Positions 44,301-53,006 are shown, counted from the stretch's first letter. The stretch is 64,000 nt of DNA from JAGVPT01 sp964439265 (GCA_964439265.1 CAYTOA010000005.1:57337-121336), one strand, 5' to 3'. The notes: generated by a model from the sequence alone, not told the origin. Numbers and translations are program-made.

Positions 44301-44637
44301 TACCAATATTGTCGGAGACGACAAAGTCGGAGACTATCGAAAGCCCGGAGTCAGCTGGCAGCCCATTACGCCGCAATCCATTATCGATCAGAATTCGTCG
44401 CCGCCCCCTTCCAATGTCATGAGCGGCGGTAATTCCATCGCAATGTACTACGCGTCGTCGACGGGAAGGTACTGGTGGTATCGAGACGGGGCATGGTCGC
44501 TGGTTCCTCAATCAAAAGTAAACCAGGTCCTTTCCGATAAGGCATACATTCAGATGCCGGAGCAGTCGACGTATTGGTTCTTGAATCCACGGACATTCTA
44601 TTTTGGAGCGACATTTTCTTTCAACTTGTCCGACTAA
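41386..44637 (+). CDS. TonB-dependent outer membrane receptor with carboxypeptidase-regulatory-like domain
   Basis: 1,083 residues. After the signal peptide (ELLIISFPFIVLSG) comes a CarboxypepD_reg-like domain at about 28-115 (ISGTISDMATKEPLPGANII, DLDGHYTILEVPPGYYKVQI). The plug domain is at about 130-245 (LSIRGGGGDQILFNVDGATL, VSVERGGFNAEYGQVRSGIV, NVVTREG). The rest is an aromatic-rich beta-barrel ending with Phe-Asn-Leu-Ser-Asp. It resembles SusC/CirA-type importers, but no SusD partner follows. It is the first gene after the operator at 40887 and probably imports a carbohydrate; the substrate is not deducible. Confidence 0.92.
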   Translation: MRQLSKLAALIELLIISFPFIVLSGTTGKISGTISDMATKEPLPGANIIVVGTAFGAATDLDGHYTILEVPPGYYKVQISFIGYRKTTVENVRVYIDQTAHVDAPLEAEAVQANEVIVMAERHLIRPDVATSTVSVSADQAQQLPAVNVISALGLQAGVQGGWGGPLGGASAPTYYGQNYQTGSVQVGGGLSIRGGGGDQILFNVDGATLRDPRNNEPETRLAMSDVKEVSVERGGFNAEYGQVRSGIVNVVTREGNTVNYAGRFQLRLAPPQPKYWLAPGAYDLNNPMSYALRPFFDPAVCWTGTTNGNWDDFTRHEYPSFQGWDKVSQQLNANGYNLTPAGAQRAFEYEIRKKEINSQPDYDIDAGFGGPVPFVSSSLGNLRFYASYRSDKSMLVFPLSRPDYRDYDGTFQLNSDITPTIKLQLNALYGETFTERQNWDGLGGYFYPQSAADVANVASSIGSPVDLITLWSDYIFSLTDIWHRNLSAKLTQTLNANSYYEVLVQNYTVNYNTGPGALRDTSANKVEVVPGFYEDSNPFGYWPYNDVGVLVDGSSFIAKARDHSIVTTTTVKGDVTSQVNFENLVKAGVEFDYNDLNFDYGIINTQEGPNVYSSHTLMHVFPYRGDAYLQDKLETKEFTMNVGLRLDLSDANFHWWDINPFDNSFFQNYDTTKQFPTTPAKMQVDLSPRLGISHPISENAKLFFNYGWFRELPQYETTFRVGRNQLNVMQSYGNPNLTLAKTVSYELGVDFSLSDDYLLQAAGYYNDVTAQQDVVNYISTTGINYYETSANNYADNKGFELTLRKATGDWVKGFINYTYQVNTSGHFNASNVFNNVGQQTIFNATTENLYQNRPIPAPFARANLNFFTPADFGPKLIGDQVFGNIMLNTVLDWQAGYWTTYNPNNILNIGYNVKAVDYFNAYLRLQKTVNIGRASFSLFMDINNVFNTLRLWDTNDQNYLASLHLPQSIAYTNIVGDDKVGDYRKPGVSWQPITPQSIIDQNSSPPPSNVMSGGNSIAMYYASSTGRYWWYRDGAWSLVPQSKVNQVLSDKAYIQMPEQSTYWFLNPRTFYFGATFSFNLSD

Positions 44638-44659
44638 CAGCTAATCGAGGATGTGCACA

Positions 44660-47221
44660 ATGAAAATTCAAGAAAGAAAATTCAAACGAGTGATTGTATT
44701 TTTGGCCTTGGCGGTGTTGTGCCTGAGCGCTGCGGATGTGTCCGTCGCACAGCAAGTCAAATGGTTGAGCGTTACGGATTTGCAATGTCCGATAAATTCA
44801 ATTGCCGCAAATTACGAAGCCGAGTACTCGTACAATCAGAATGGCGGTGACTTCTTCACATGGCCCGCCCAGTTCGGAATTGGATTGAACGACCAGTCCA
44901 CAATGAGAATGGAGGGGATTTGGATTGGTGTGAAGGATTACAACGACCCCGTCGCGGGAAAGGTCTTGACGCCTAAAGTTGTTTCATCCGGTCCCCGTAA
45001 TGACCCCGACCGTCCCAACGAAATATTTCCTGTACAATTTACCCTTATCGGAAAATGGCCGCATCCCAGCGTCACCGTCGATAATTCGGACGGTTCGTTT
45101 GAAACTCCTTATGATGAGGTGGACCAGTATGATCCCGCGATGGCCGCCGATCGTATGGTCGTCGTAAAGTTCAATACCTCCGTAGGTATTACCGTAACTA
45201 GAAAAGTGATGGTATTCGCCAATTCCGTTCATGGCAATTATTTCGTCAATGATTGGACTTTCGTCAACACAGGAATCTATAATGCCTCAGGCCAGGTCAA
45301 GCAGCAGACGCTCGACAGTACCTGGTTCTATCTTGTTTATCGATATGCTTTTTCCGGAGAAGGCAACGGGGCCGCTTCGGAAATTCTTGGAGGCAGTCAA
45401 TCATCCAGCAACTGGGCCTCGTTTCAATCGGAATGGGGAAACAATACGCTGAACCATGATTTCGGAAATTACGGCATAGGGGCGCAATCATATGCTAATT
45501 CGTCTTCGCCGCTGTATCAAATGAGAGGGTTCTACTCATATTACGGCCCTGATAAAGACAGGACGCAGGTGACGTACGACGAAGACTGGGGGTGTCCGGC
45601 TCAAACGTGGGATGGCCGGATGAGCTCAGCGAAATTTGCAGGGAATGTTACACTGCATGCCGACGCGAGCGCAAATAATCCTTCGGATGCTGCCAACCAG
45701 CCGGCTACGACGTGGTTCATCGCTTCAGACCTTAATCCGGAGATGCAGACTGTCAACCAGTACGACCTTACCGGCATGGCGAGTCGATGGCAAATAATGA
45801 GTGAGGGACACCCTGCACTGCCGCACGATACAAGTGTCATTGTTGTGGTGGGCGGTTCAACACCGTATGCTTCAAGCTATCCAGATGCTCGACGATATGC
45901 GGGCGGTGGAACAAGTCAGGGGCAAGGGTATGGTCCCTATACGATGGCGCCAGGCGACAGCGTTCATATCGTTTATGCTCAAGCCGTGGGGGGCTTATCG
46001 CGCACCAAGAACCTTGAGGTGGGCGCAAACTGGCTTCAGTATTTCAAAGGGACAGGAACACCCGATCTCATCATGCCCAATGGATCGTCAGCGCCAAAAA
46101 CGCTCGACGGTGCAAATGCCTATAAGAAAGCATGGGTCTTTACCGGAAGAGATTCGCTCATCAGTGCATATCGGAATGCAATGAACAACTATGCGTCGGG
46201 CTATAGGGGTCCGCACGCGCCTCAGCCGCCTCAGAATTTCGTTGTGACCTCGTTGGGCGATCGGATAAGTCTTCAGTGGTCGGAAGAGGCGGAGAGCGAT
46301 CCGCATTTTAACGGTTATGTGATTTACCGGTCCGAAGGGACGACGATGAACCCCCTGGCATCGTATGAAAAAGTCAAAGAGTTCGACAGAACCGATCTTC
46401 CAGCCGAAGGGACTTCTGGAATGCGCAGCTGGGATGATACCAGGGCGGCGAGAGGTTTTGAATACTACTATTACCTGCAAACAAAAGATGACGGCACTCA
46501 GGTAACGAACCCGATCACAAACCTGCCAGAGACCATCTACAGCAGCCTGGAATGGACGATAACGGTGCTTCCCGCAACATTGAAGCGGCCGCCGGTGCCA
46601 CCCGGACCGTTGCCTTTTACTTTCAGCACCATGAAATGGATGGCGATGCATGACCAGGGGGGCTGGAATGCCGGGGCGAAATACGGATTGAATGACTCCG
46701 CACGTACTACCGATGCGGTCACCTATAACAATGCAACCTATGTCTATGTCAATCCGGACTCTGCTGTGAGCGCGGTCGCTCCAGATCATTCTGACAGCCT
46801 TTGGAAAAAAGTTACGCCCAGAGGTAATTGGGTTTCCGGGTCAAAATACGATGCCTACGATGAGGTGGTCGAGAATGGTGGAAACTACTATACGGCGCAT
46901 TCAATCTCGGGCGGTCTGGGATTGGATTTAGTGCGCGTTGTTCCAAATCCTTACGACAGTCGCGCACGATCCTTTCAATATGGTACAAAGCCTGAAGAGC
47001 AGGACAAGATTAATTTCTTCGGACTGCCGACTGCATGCAAGCTGAAGATCTTTACGGAGCGTGGCGATTTGATATACTCGAAAGACCACTTCGGTAGCGG
47101 CGATGAAACATGGTTTAGTACAACGTCGTCGGGTCAGATCGTTTCGAGCGGAATTTACATCCTGTATGTCGAGACTCCCGACGGACAGAAGGTTTTTCGT
47201 AAATTTATCATTATCAGGTAA
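44660..47221 (+). CDS. Large exported protein with FN3 domain and type IX-like C-terminal tail
   Basis: 853 residues with a signal peptide (VIVFLALAVLCLSAADVSVA). The first 500 residues match no named domain I recognise and are rich in Asp, Asn, Trp and Tyr. A fibronectin type III-like domain lies at about 525-620 (PPQNFVVTSLGDRISLQWSE). Two short Trp/Tyr motifs near 665-755 (GGWNAGAKYGLND, NWVSGSKYDAYDEVVENGGN) resemble CBM5/12 repeats. The C-terminus VRVVPNPYDSRARS to SGIYILYVETPDGQKVFRKF looks like a type IX sorting tail. ATG 44660 has GAGG at a 9-base distance; ATG 44651 abuts it. It is probably a surface partner of the upstream receptor. Confidence 0.75.
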   Translation: MKIQERKFKRVIVFLALAVLCLSAADVSVAQQVKWLSVTDLQCPINSIAANYEAEYSYNQNGGDFFTWPAQFGIGLNDQSTMRMEGIWIGVKDYNDPVAGKVLTPKVVSSGPRNDPDRPNEIFPVQFTLIGKWPHPSVTVDNSDGSFETPYDEVDQYDPAMAADRMVVVKFNTSVGITVTRKVMVFANSVHGNYFVNDWTFVNTGIYNASGQVKQQTLDSTWFYLVYRYAFSGEGNGAASEILGGSQSSSNWASFQSEWGNNTLNHDFGNYGIGAQSYANSSSPLYQMRGFYSYYGPDKDRTQVTYDEDWGCPAQTWDGRMSSAKFAGNVTLHADASANNPSDAANQPATTWFIASDLNPEMQTVNQYDLTGMASRWQIMSEGHPALPHDTSVIVVVGGSTPYASSYPDARRYAGGGTSQGQGYGPYTMAPGDSVHIVYAQAVGGLSRTKNLEVGANWLQYFKGTGTPDLIMPNGSSAPKTLDGANAYKKAWVFTGRDSLISAYRNAMNNYASGYRGPHAPQPPQNFVVTSLGDRISLQWSEEAESDPHFNGYVIYRSEGTTMNPLASYEKVKEFDRTDLPAEGTSGMRSWDDTRAARGFEYYYYLQTKDDGTQVTNPITNLPETIYSSLEWTITVLPATLKRPPVPPGPLPFTFSTMKWMAMHDQGGWNAGAKYGLNDSARTTDAVTYNNATYVYVNPDSAVSAVAPDHSDSLWKKVTPRGNWVSGSKYDAYDEVVENGGNYYTAHSISGGLGLDLVRVVPNPYDSRARSFQYGTKPEEQDKINFFGLPTACKLKIFTERGDLIYSKDHFGSGDETWFSTTSSGQIVSSGIYILYVETPDGQKVFRKFIIIR

Positions 47222-47232
47222 GGAGATAATAG

Positions 47233-48249
47233 ATGAAAGAGAAGATGATTCTATTAACCGCTGGCGTGGTGATGTGCTTGCTTCCGTCTGCCGGGTTTGC
47301 CCAGCAGAAGCTCGCACAAAGCGGATTCCAATTCCTCAACGTTGTTTCAGACGCCCGTGGCGCAGCGATGGCTGATGCGATGACAAGCCTTCAACTGGGT
47401 TCGAGCTCATTGTTTTTCAACCCTGCCGGCATGACCGATCTTGAAGGCTCGGTGGATGTTGCCGGCAGTACGAACAAGTGGATTGCGGACATTACCCACA
47501 ATACTTTTAGCGTTGAAGTTAATCCCGATCAAGGGCGTTATGGAGTGATGGGATTTAGCCTGCAATATGTCAGCTACGGAGATTTTTATAAGACCGTCGT
47601 GGACCAGGCGAGTCCGCAAGGGTACGATGACCTCGGCACGTTCAAGTTGACGGCAATGGCGTTGGGCATCGGCTACGCAAAAAAATTGACGGAGCAATTC
47701 AGCGTCGGTGGGCAGATTAAGTGGCTCCACCAGGATCTCGGCACGAGCATCATTCCGCTGGTTTCGGGAAGCGACACGAGTACTCAATCGGTAGCAAACA
47801 AGCTCTCGCCCCTTGCTTTTGACTTCGGTACCCAATTTAAGACTGGTATCAAAAGCCTTGTCTTCGGCATGTCTGTCCGTAACTTCTCGCAGCAAGTAAA
47901 ATACGATGACGAAGGGTTCCAGGCTCCGCTGGTCTTTAGCCTTGGCATTTCTATGAATCTTTTCGACCTCTCCAGCGATCTCCCTGTGACTCAATCGCTG
48001 CTGATGAGCGTCGATGCGAGCCACTACACGGATCGCCCCGAGGAAGTCAAGGCGAGTCTGGACTACCGTTTGTTTAATGCGGTCTCTTTTCGCGTAGGGT
48101 ATTCGTCGACTAACTCGGTTAATGAAGAAGGGAACGGATTTTCATACGGCATAGGGCTGACAAAATTTGGGCTCACCGTTGACTACGCGTACACACCGTT
48201 CGGCGATTTCGGTAATGTCCAGCGCGCCACGGTGCGGTTCTTAATGTGA
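47233..48249 (+). CDS. PorV/PorQ-like outer membrane beta-barrel protein
   Basis: 338 residues with a signal peptide (LLTAGVVMCLLPSAGFAQ). The start of the mature protein has the PorV/PorQ-family feature FQFLNVVSDARGAAMADAMT, followed by SLQLGSSSLFFNPAGMTDLE, and then alternating beta-strands of a FadL-like barrel. PorV is the type IX outer membrane component that shuttles substrates to the sortase; PorV-like paralogues are common in this phylum. It sits between two exported proteins, so it may serve this locus specifically. It starts 11 bases after the previous gene. Confidence 0.82.
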   Translation: MKEKMILLTAGVVMCLLPSAGFAQQKLAQSGFQFLNVVSDARGAAMADAMTSLQLGSSSLFFNPAGMTDLEGSVDVAGSTNKWIADITHNTFSVEVNPDQGRYGVMGFSLQYVSYGDFYKTVVDQASPQGYDDLGTFKLTAMALGIGYAKKLTEQFSVGGQIKWLHQDLGTSIIPLVSGSDTSTQSVANKLSPLAFDFGTQFKTGIKSLVFGMSVRNFSQQVKYDDEGFQAPLVFSLGISMNLFDLSSDLPVTQSLLMSVDASHYTDRPEEVKASLDYRLFNAVSFRVGYSSTNSVNEEGNGFSYGIGLTKFGLTVDYAYTPFGDFGNVQRATVRFLM

Positions 48250-48380
48250 GCCTGACCTGTCGAGGAATGATAAGAGAAAGATGGTCATTGAAAGAGTTCT
48301 CAAGAAATTTTTTGAATGATTTTACCGGGAGTGTTCATTTGAAAAGAATGGATCTTCATGGTTTCAAGGAGAAAGAAAAT

Positions 48381-49640
48381 ATGAAAGCCAATCGCTTTTT
48401 GCCGGTCATCATTTTGTTCTTGCTGGCTTCGCTCATGTTCGTCGCCGGATGTAAATACAATGTCACCACCCCATTATGGGATCAACCATACACGGCACTG
48501 GTGGCACCTCAAATAACGAGTGTCAACCCGTCCTCCGAAGCAAAGCCCGGAGTCTCGACGATCACGATCTCCGGACATCACTTCATCGTTCCAGCGTCAG
48601 ATCCCACAGTTCCTGATACGACCCTCGTATATTTCGGATCGTATATTGCAGATGTGGTTTCGATTGACACCACGACGATTGTCGTGCGTCGGCCTAATTT
48701 GGTGACTGATACCTGCGTTATCAAAGTCGCCCCTCACAATCCTATCGCTGAGGCAATATACGGGCCGTACAAACTGGATGCTGTCATTGAGAACTATGGG
48801 GGATTCCTGTCGAATCTTCAACTCGGAGGAATTGTCGTAGATAACTCTGAAAAGATATATGTTACGGAAACAGTTTCGCTTGTAATTCATGAAGCATCTT
48901 CTGCAACTGATAACATAAAGCTCTCAAATGGAAATGGTAAGACCAATGGGACTCCCTGGGGTGCATGTTGGGGGCCGGACGGCTTCCTCTATATTATGGC
49001 CGGCAGCAGCCGTGGAATCGACAAAGTTAACCCCACCTCCGGTACAGTAACTCAGAAGTGGGTTCAACTCCCCAAGAGCGTTAAGTTTGGCGACTTTGGT
49101 CCCGGCGGATATCTGTTCACTGGGGGTACAAAAACAGATTTGTATATCGTTCCATCGTACCTCTCAGGCTCTCTTACTTCGTCGCAGGCAAAGACATCTG
49201 GTTCATACGCAGCCGATACGATCTTCGCCGTCAAGGTTTTTAACGGCTATGTCTACGTGGCTTCGAAATCAGGTACGACAAGAGAACCGACGAGGATTTG
49301 GAGAAATAAGCTGCTTACCGACAGCACGCTGGGGTCGAGAGAACAGGTTGTGGACATGAATACTACGTCATTCTCGTCGGAGCCTATTTCCGGGATAGCA
49401 TTCTCTTCTGCCGGGACTATGTATATCAGCACCGCATCAACGGATCCCCTCCTCGTTGTTGATCCGACGAGCGGGAAAGTCGATAATTTTTATAAAGGAA
49501 TTGTACCCCCTTATTGTGCAGGGCTCTGCTGGAGCAAGACGTCGAACTACCTCTACATCATCAGCGGGAACACAGCCGCGGCTCAACCGTGGACGGTCAT
49601 GCGGATTGACATGGGTGTTAACGGCGGGGCAAATTTTTGA
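48381..49640 (+). CDS. IPT/TIG-domain lipoprotein with propeller-like C-terminus
   Basis: The start is ATG 48381, set by AAGGAG 48366-48371; a longer frame from 48246 lacks a ribosome site. The signal ends in a lipobox (LLASLMFVAGC), so it should be lipid-anchored. Residues about 35-130 form an IPT/TIG domain (PQITSVNPSSEAKPGVSTIT, ISGHHF). The rest has repeated strands with Gly/Thr and resembles NHL/SMP-30-type beta-propellers (PWGACWGPDGFLYIMAGSSR, GIAFSSAGTMYISTAS). Such lipoproteins often accompany TonB receptors as surface glycan binders; it may replace a SusD/SusE function here. Confidence 0.75.
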   Translation: MKANRFLPVIILFLLASLMFVAGCKYNVTTPLWDQPYTALVAPQITSVNPSSEAKPGVSTITISGHHFIVPASDPTVPDTTLVYFGSYIADVVSIDTTTIVVRRPNLVTDTCVIKVAPHNPIAEAIYGPYKLDAVIENYGGFLSNLQLGGIVVDNSEKIYVTETVSLVIHEASSATDNIKLSNGNGKTNGTPWGACWGPDGFLYIMAGSSRGIDKVNPTSGTVTQKWVQLPKSVKFGDFGPGGYLFTGGTKTDLYIVPSYLSGSLTSSQAKTSGSYAADTIFAVKVFNGYVYVASKSGTTREPTRIWRNKLLTDSTLGSREQVVDMNTTSFSSEPISGIAFSSAGTMYISTASTDPLLVVDPTSGKVDNFYKGIVPPYCAGLCWSKTSNYLYIISGNTAAAQPWTVMRIDMGVNGGANF

Positions 49641-49689
49641 AAGCCATTGACGGGATTGTCCATCGTGAACTTAGTGAAGTGAGGCGATA

Positions 49690-51657
49690 GTGAAAGACAT
49701 GATGAAAACATCAAGTACGGTTTTTCTCTTTCTTATAACCGTCATGGGAACGGGAAGGCTTTTCGCGCAAGGTGCTGCAAATTGTTTTTTGCAGGACTAC
49801 GCTCCGAAGTACGCTCTCGTGCCGCCATTCCAAGTTGTGGATAAAACCGCTCTGGTACCGACGGTCATGATCAACCTGAAAGGGTCCGACACGCTCGGCG
49901 AGGTTTCAAATTATGTCTTCGGGAATGCGGTTGCCACATGGCTAGGGACGGATGTCAATAACCCGACGGTGCTGGGGTATCTTCAAACATTGGCTCCCTC
50001 TCTCATCCGTTACCCCGGGGGAAGCTGGTCCGACGTATTTTTCTGGAACGGCGATCCGGGAGATTTGCCGGACTCGATCTATGACGCCACGAACTATTTC
50101 AACGGAAAGGTCGTGAAGAACAGGTTTTATTCACAGTTCAGCGCCAATGTCCACCCTACGCTTGGCAGTTATTACAACTTGCGTGACCAGCTTGGGACTC
50201 AGGGGCTCATCACGGTAAACTATGCTTATGCGCGCTACGGGCGGAGCAGCAATCCGGTGGCACAGGCGGCACACTATGCCGCGGATTGGGTACGCTACGA
50301 TAACGGCCGGACCGAGTTCTGGGAAATTGGAAATGAGAGTGCAGGGCCATGGGAGGCCGGCTGGCTGATCGACACAATGAAGAATCTTGACGGTCAGCCC
50401 GCAATAGTATCAGGAGATCTGTATGGAAAGCATTTCAAGATTTTTGCCGATTCCATGAGAGCCGCGGCCGCTGAAGTCGGATCGACAATTTATATCGGTG
50501 GGCAGATTATTCATTTTGACGCGACGAACGACTGGGATGTTCCGAACAGGAAATGGAATGCGGATTTTTTCAAAGAAGTCGGCGATGCTGCAGATTTCTA
50601 TGTTATGCACAACTACTTCGGAAACAGCTTAAGTACGCTGAAAGCTCAGGTAGATATCGCCCGGTCGACGATCGATCAAAACATATCTTTTATCCGCCAG
50701 GACATCGCAAATAAGAGTGCGTCGCCAAAGCCGGTAGCGCTCACAGAGTGGAATATGACCGGCATCTCTCCCGCGTACGCCGACAAAACGTCGATCGCAA
50801 ACGGGATGCAAGCGGTGGTGTTGTTCTGCGAGATGTTAAAGAACAATTTTGGAATGTCTGCACGATGGCTCGTTGCCAATTGGGATACGGACGGAATGTT
50901 TTACTTTAAAAGTCCGCCCGATGCCGGCGTTCCGCTGTGGAATCCTCGTCCCGATTTCTTCTACATCTACTACCTCGGGCAGGTGATCGGTGACCATGTC
51001 ATCGACGTAACTTCTACAGGAACCAGCAGCGTGTTTGCGTACGCAACCCAGTTCACGTCGGGTCATACGGGAGTCGTTGTGGTGAACGACGGCTCGACAG
51101 ACCAGGTGGTCATGCTCAACCCGATCAGCATAGGCGTCGGAGATCAGTTTTATGTCTACACGCTCACCGGCATTGACAACAGTACATGGCCGCAAGGAGT
51201 GGTCGTCAACGGACATCGCCCATCCAGCACGCGGTGGGGGCCCATTGACAGTCTGCAGAGTATCCAGGCACTCGCGTATTCAGTCGGGGACAGCATCACA
51301 TTTGCGTCTCCTGCGAATTCGGTGGAATACGTGTTGATTGACAACGGCAGTCGTGTGATATCGTCGGTGCCTAAGAGTGGGAGACACCCTGTCAGTCAAT
51401 TCAGACTCAGTCAGAACTATCCGAATCCCTTCAATCCGACGACAGTCATTTCTTACGAGTTGCCCGCGAATGCAGCTGTACGCCTGAGAGTCTATGATAT
51501 TCTTGGAAGAGAGGTTGAGACATTGGTGAACAAGAGCCAAGCTGCGGGAGGCTACTCGGTAACTTTTGATGCAAGCAAACTACCGAGCGGCGTCTATTTT
51601 TATCAAATGAAAGCCGGGAGCTTTATTTCGACGGCGAAAATGCTTGTACTGAAATAA
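49690..51657 (+). CDS. Secreted clan GH-A glycoside hydrolase, GH51-like, type IX tail
   Basis: 655 residues with a signal peptide (VFLFLITVMGTGRLFAQG). The catalytic TIM-barrel covers about residues 50-430, with SLIRYPGGSWSDVFFW, the acid/base motif WEIGNES (Glu near 216) and nucleophile motif ALTEWNMTG (Glu near 352). Asn-Glu plus Glu-Trp-Asn is typical of clan GH-A, closest in style to GH51 arabinofuranosidases. A beta-domain follows, then a textbook type IX sorting tail: FRLSQNYPNPFNPTTVISYE to SGVYFYQMKAG. The GTG start has GAGG 5 bases upstream. The exact substrate is unknown. Confidence 0.78.
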   Translation: MKDMMKTSSTVFLFLITVMGTGRLFAQGAANCFLQDYAPKYALVPPFQVVDKTALVPTVMINLKGSDTLGEVSNYVFGNAVATWLGTDVNNPTVLGYLQTLAPSLIRYPGGSWSDVFFWNGDPGDLPDSIYDATNYFNGKVVKNRFYSQFSANVHPTLGSYYNLRDQLGTQGLITVNYAYARYGRSSNPVAQAAHYAADWVRYDNGRTEFWEIGNESAGPWEAGWLIDTMKNLDGQPAIVSGDLYGKHFKIFADSMRAAAAEVGSTIYIGGQIIHFDATNDWDVPNRKWNADFFKEVGDAADFYVMHNYFGNSLSTLKAQVDIARSTIDQNISFIRQDIANKSASPKPVALTEWNMTGISPAYADKTSIANGMQAVVLFCEMLKNNFGMSARWLVANWDTDGMFYFKSPPDAGVPLWNPRPDFFYIYYLGQVIGDHVIDVTSTGTSSVFAYATQFTSGHTGVVVVNDGSTDQVVMLNPISIGVGDQFYVYTLTGIDNSTWPQGVVVNGHRPSSTRWGPIDSLQSIQALAYSVGDSITFASPANSVEYVLIDNGSRVISSVPKSGRHPVSQFRLSQNYPNPFNPTTVISYELPANAAVRLRVYDILGREVETLVNKSQAAGGYSVTFDASKLPSGVYFYQMKAGSFISTAKMLVLK

Positions 51658-51729
51658 TCATTTAATTCAATAATCAAGACTTCTTAAAAGGTGGTGAGGT
51701 TTGAGGAGCAATACTGAGACTATTTTGAA

Positions 51730-51755
51730 ACATTCGCAAGGGAATGTCAATTTTT
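51730..51755 (+). terminator. Weak terminator after the GH51-like gene
   Basis: ACATTC (51730-51735) pairs with GAATGT (51742-51747) around a 6-base loop, followed by CAATTTTT. The 6-bp stem is AT-leaning, so partial readthrough into the next gene is likely. Confidence 0.45.
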
Positions 51756-51762
51756 CGCTAAC

Positions 51763-51774
51763 AAGTTTAAACTT
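51763..51774 (+). promoter_or_regulatory. Palindrome AAGTTTAAACTT before the next gene
   Basis: A perfect 12-base palindrome about 30 bases upstream of the gene at 51805, with partial symmetry extending to CT...AG at 51758-51779. It lies between the weak terminator and the ribosome site. It could be an operator; no regulator is implicated. Confidence 0.3.
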
Positions 51775-51804
51775 ATCAGATTACCAAGAAGGAGAAATAA
51801 CATC

Positions 51805-52893
51805 ATGCATATGAGAATGATACTATGCAATTTGGCAGTGGTGTTGCTGATTGCTTCACAGGGTATGGCGCAATACTCTGCGAGGGAGTCATTTGTCTAC
51901 CAGGCAGGAAAATCTATTGATACGCTGGGAACGGCAGTTGACGGATGGGCCAGTCCCTGGCTTATCGATACCAGCGCCAGCCACAATTATAATTTGGCAG
52001 CTGTCGCAGACACGGGCTTCGACTATACGGACCTGTATACAACGTCCATCCCATACGTCGGCAAACATCTAACGGCTGGCAGCGTCGGCAGGAACTGGTC
52101 GATCAATGCCCGTTATCGTCGTTCACTGGACAAAACCTGGCCGAACGCTCACGGACAATACTGGGTCAGTCTGTTGTTGGATACCAAGGGCACGTACAGC
52201 GGAAATACGTATTTCATGGTGAAGTTGTATAACAGCGCGGGCGAAGTAGTTGCGATCGGCAAAGGCGGCGGCGGCACGACATATTCTTGCGGCAGCGGCT
52301 GGCCGGGAGGGTCCGGAGCGGATGTTTCTGCGACGCAGGAACAATCCGGACCTGTTTGGCTGGTTGCGATGTTCAACATAGCCACGGCTGGAGAAGCCAC
52401 GACCCGTACGTTCATGTGGATCAATCCTGACCCGAGCACGACACCCGATACCAACAGCGCTGATGTGAAGCGATATACTGCTCTTGGTACCGGTATTATC
52501 GGAGCCGGGATCGAATTTGGCGGTGCGGATACGATGGAACTCAGCTTCGACGAGATCCGGCTCGGAACTTCCTTCGCGGATGTCTCGAGCGCTATCACCA
52601 GGGTTCTGCAAAACTCTCATATGACTCCTGCTGAGTTTGCGTTGTCACAGAACTACCCGAATCCATTCAATCCAACGACAAAGATGGAATATTCGGTCTC
52701 TAGGAGCAGTTTTGTGACGTTGAAGATGTACAACATCCTTGGGCAAGAAGTAGCGACGTTGTTCTCCGGAATGCAAAACGCCGGAAGCTATGTAGCGGCC
52801 TTCGACGGCACAAGGTTTGCCAGCGGTGTGTATTTCTACCGTTTGCAGGCTGGCAACGTCGCCATCACGAAGAATATGGTATTGATGAAGTAG
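51805..52893 (+). CDS. Exported lectin-like protein with type IX sorting tail
   Basis: 362 residues with a signal peptide (MILCNLAVVLLIASQGMAQ). The main part (about 25-260) looks like a concanavalin-type beta-sandwich: SARESFVYQAGKSIDTLGTA at the start and FGGADTMELSFDEIRLGTSF near its end, a pattern frequent in surface carbohydrate-binding proteins. The tail SQNYPNPFNPTTKMEYSVSR to SGVYFYRLQAGNVAITKNMV is a clear type IX sorting signal. The start is fixed by AAGGAG 10 bases upstream. No catalytic residues can be named; binding is an inference. Confidence 0.75.
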   Translation: MHMRMILCNLAVVLLIASQGMAQYSARESFVYQAGKSIDTLGTAVDGWASPWLIDTSASHNYNLAAVADTGFDYTDLYTTSIPYVGKHLTAGSVGRNWSINARYRRSLDKTWPNAHGQYWVSLLLDTKGTYSGNTYFMVKLYNSAGEVVAIGKGGGGTTYSCGSGWPGGSGADVSATQEQSGPVWLVAMFNIATAGEATTRTFMWINPDPSTTPDTNSADVKRYTALGTGIIGAGIEFGGADTMELSFDEIRLGTSFADVSSAITRVLQNSHMTPAEFALSQNYPNPFNPTTKMEYSVSRSSFVTLKMYNILGQEVATLFSGMQNAGSYVAAFDGTRFASGVYFYRLQAGNVAITKNMVLMK

Positions 52894-52923
52894 TGCAGCG
52901 GTTGCTTTCTGTCTTCTCCTAAA

Positions 52924-52965
52924 GAAACGCCTGCAGCCGATTTTCGGATTGCAGGCGTTTCTTAT
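52924..52965 (+). terminator. Strong intrinsic terminator, possibly bidirectional
   Basis: GAAACGCCTGCA (52924-52935) and TGCAGGCGTTTC (52950-52961) form a perfect 12-bp stem. The loop itself can pair CCGA with TCGG. T-rich sequence follows (TTTCTTATT) and A-rich sequence precedes (AAAGAAA). It isolates the GH13 gene from the upstream unit. Confidence 0.85.
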
Positions 52966-53006
52966 TGAACGCCGGGATTCCTTCCGGAAAGCAGGCAATC
53001 CTGCTG

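Noticed and set aside
41386..49640. A SusD homologue expected beside the TonB receptor
   Set aside because: None of the downstream proteins shows the SusD signal-lipobox plus helical TPR layout; the only lipoprotein has IPT and propeller-like features.
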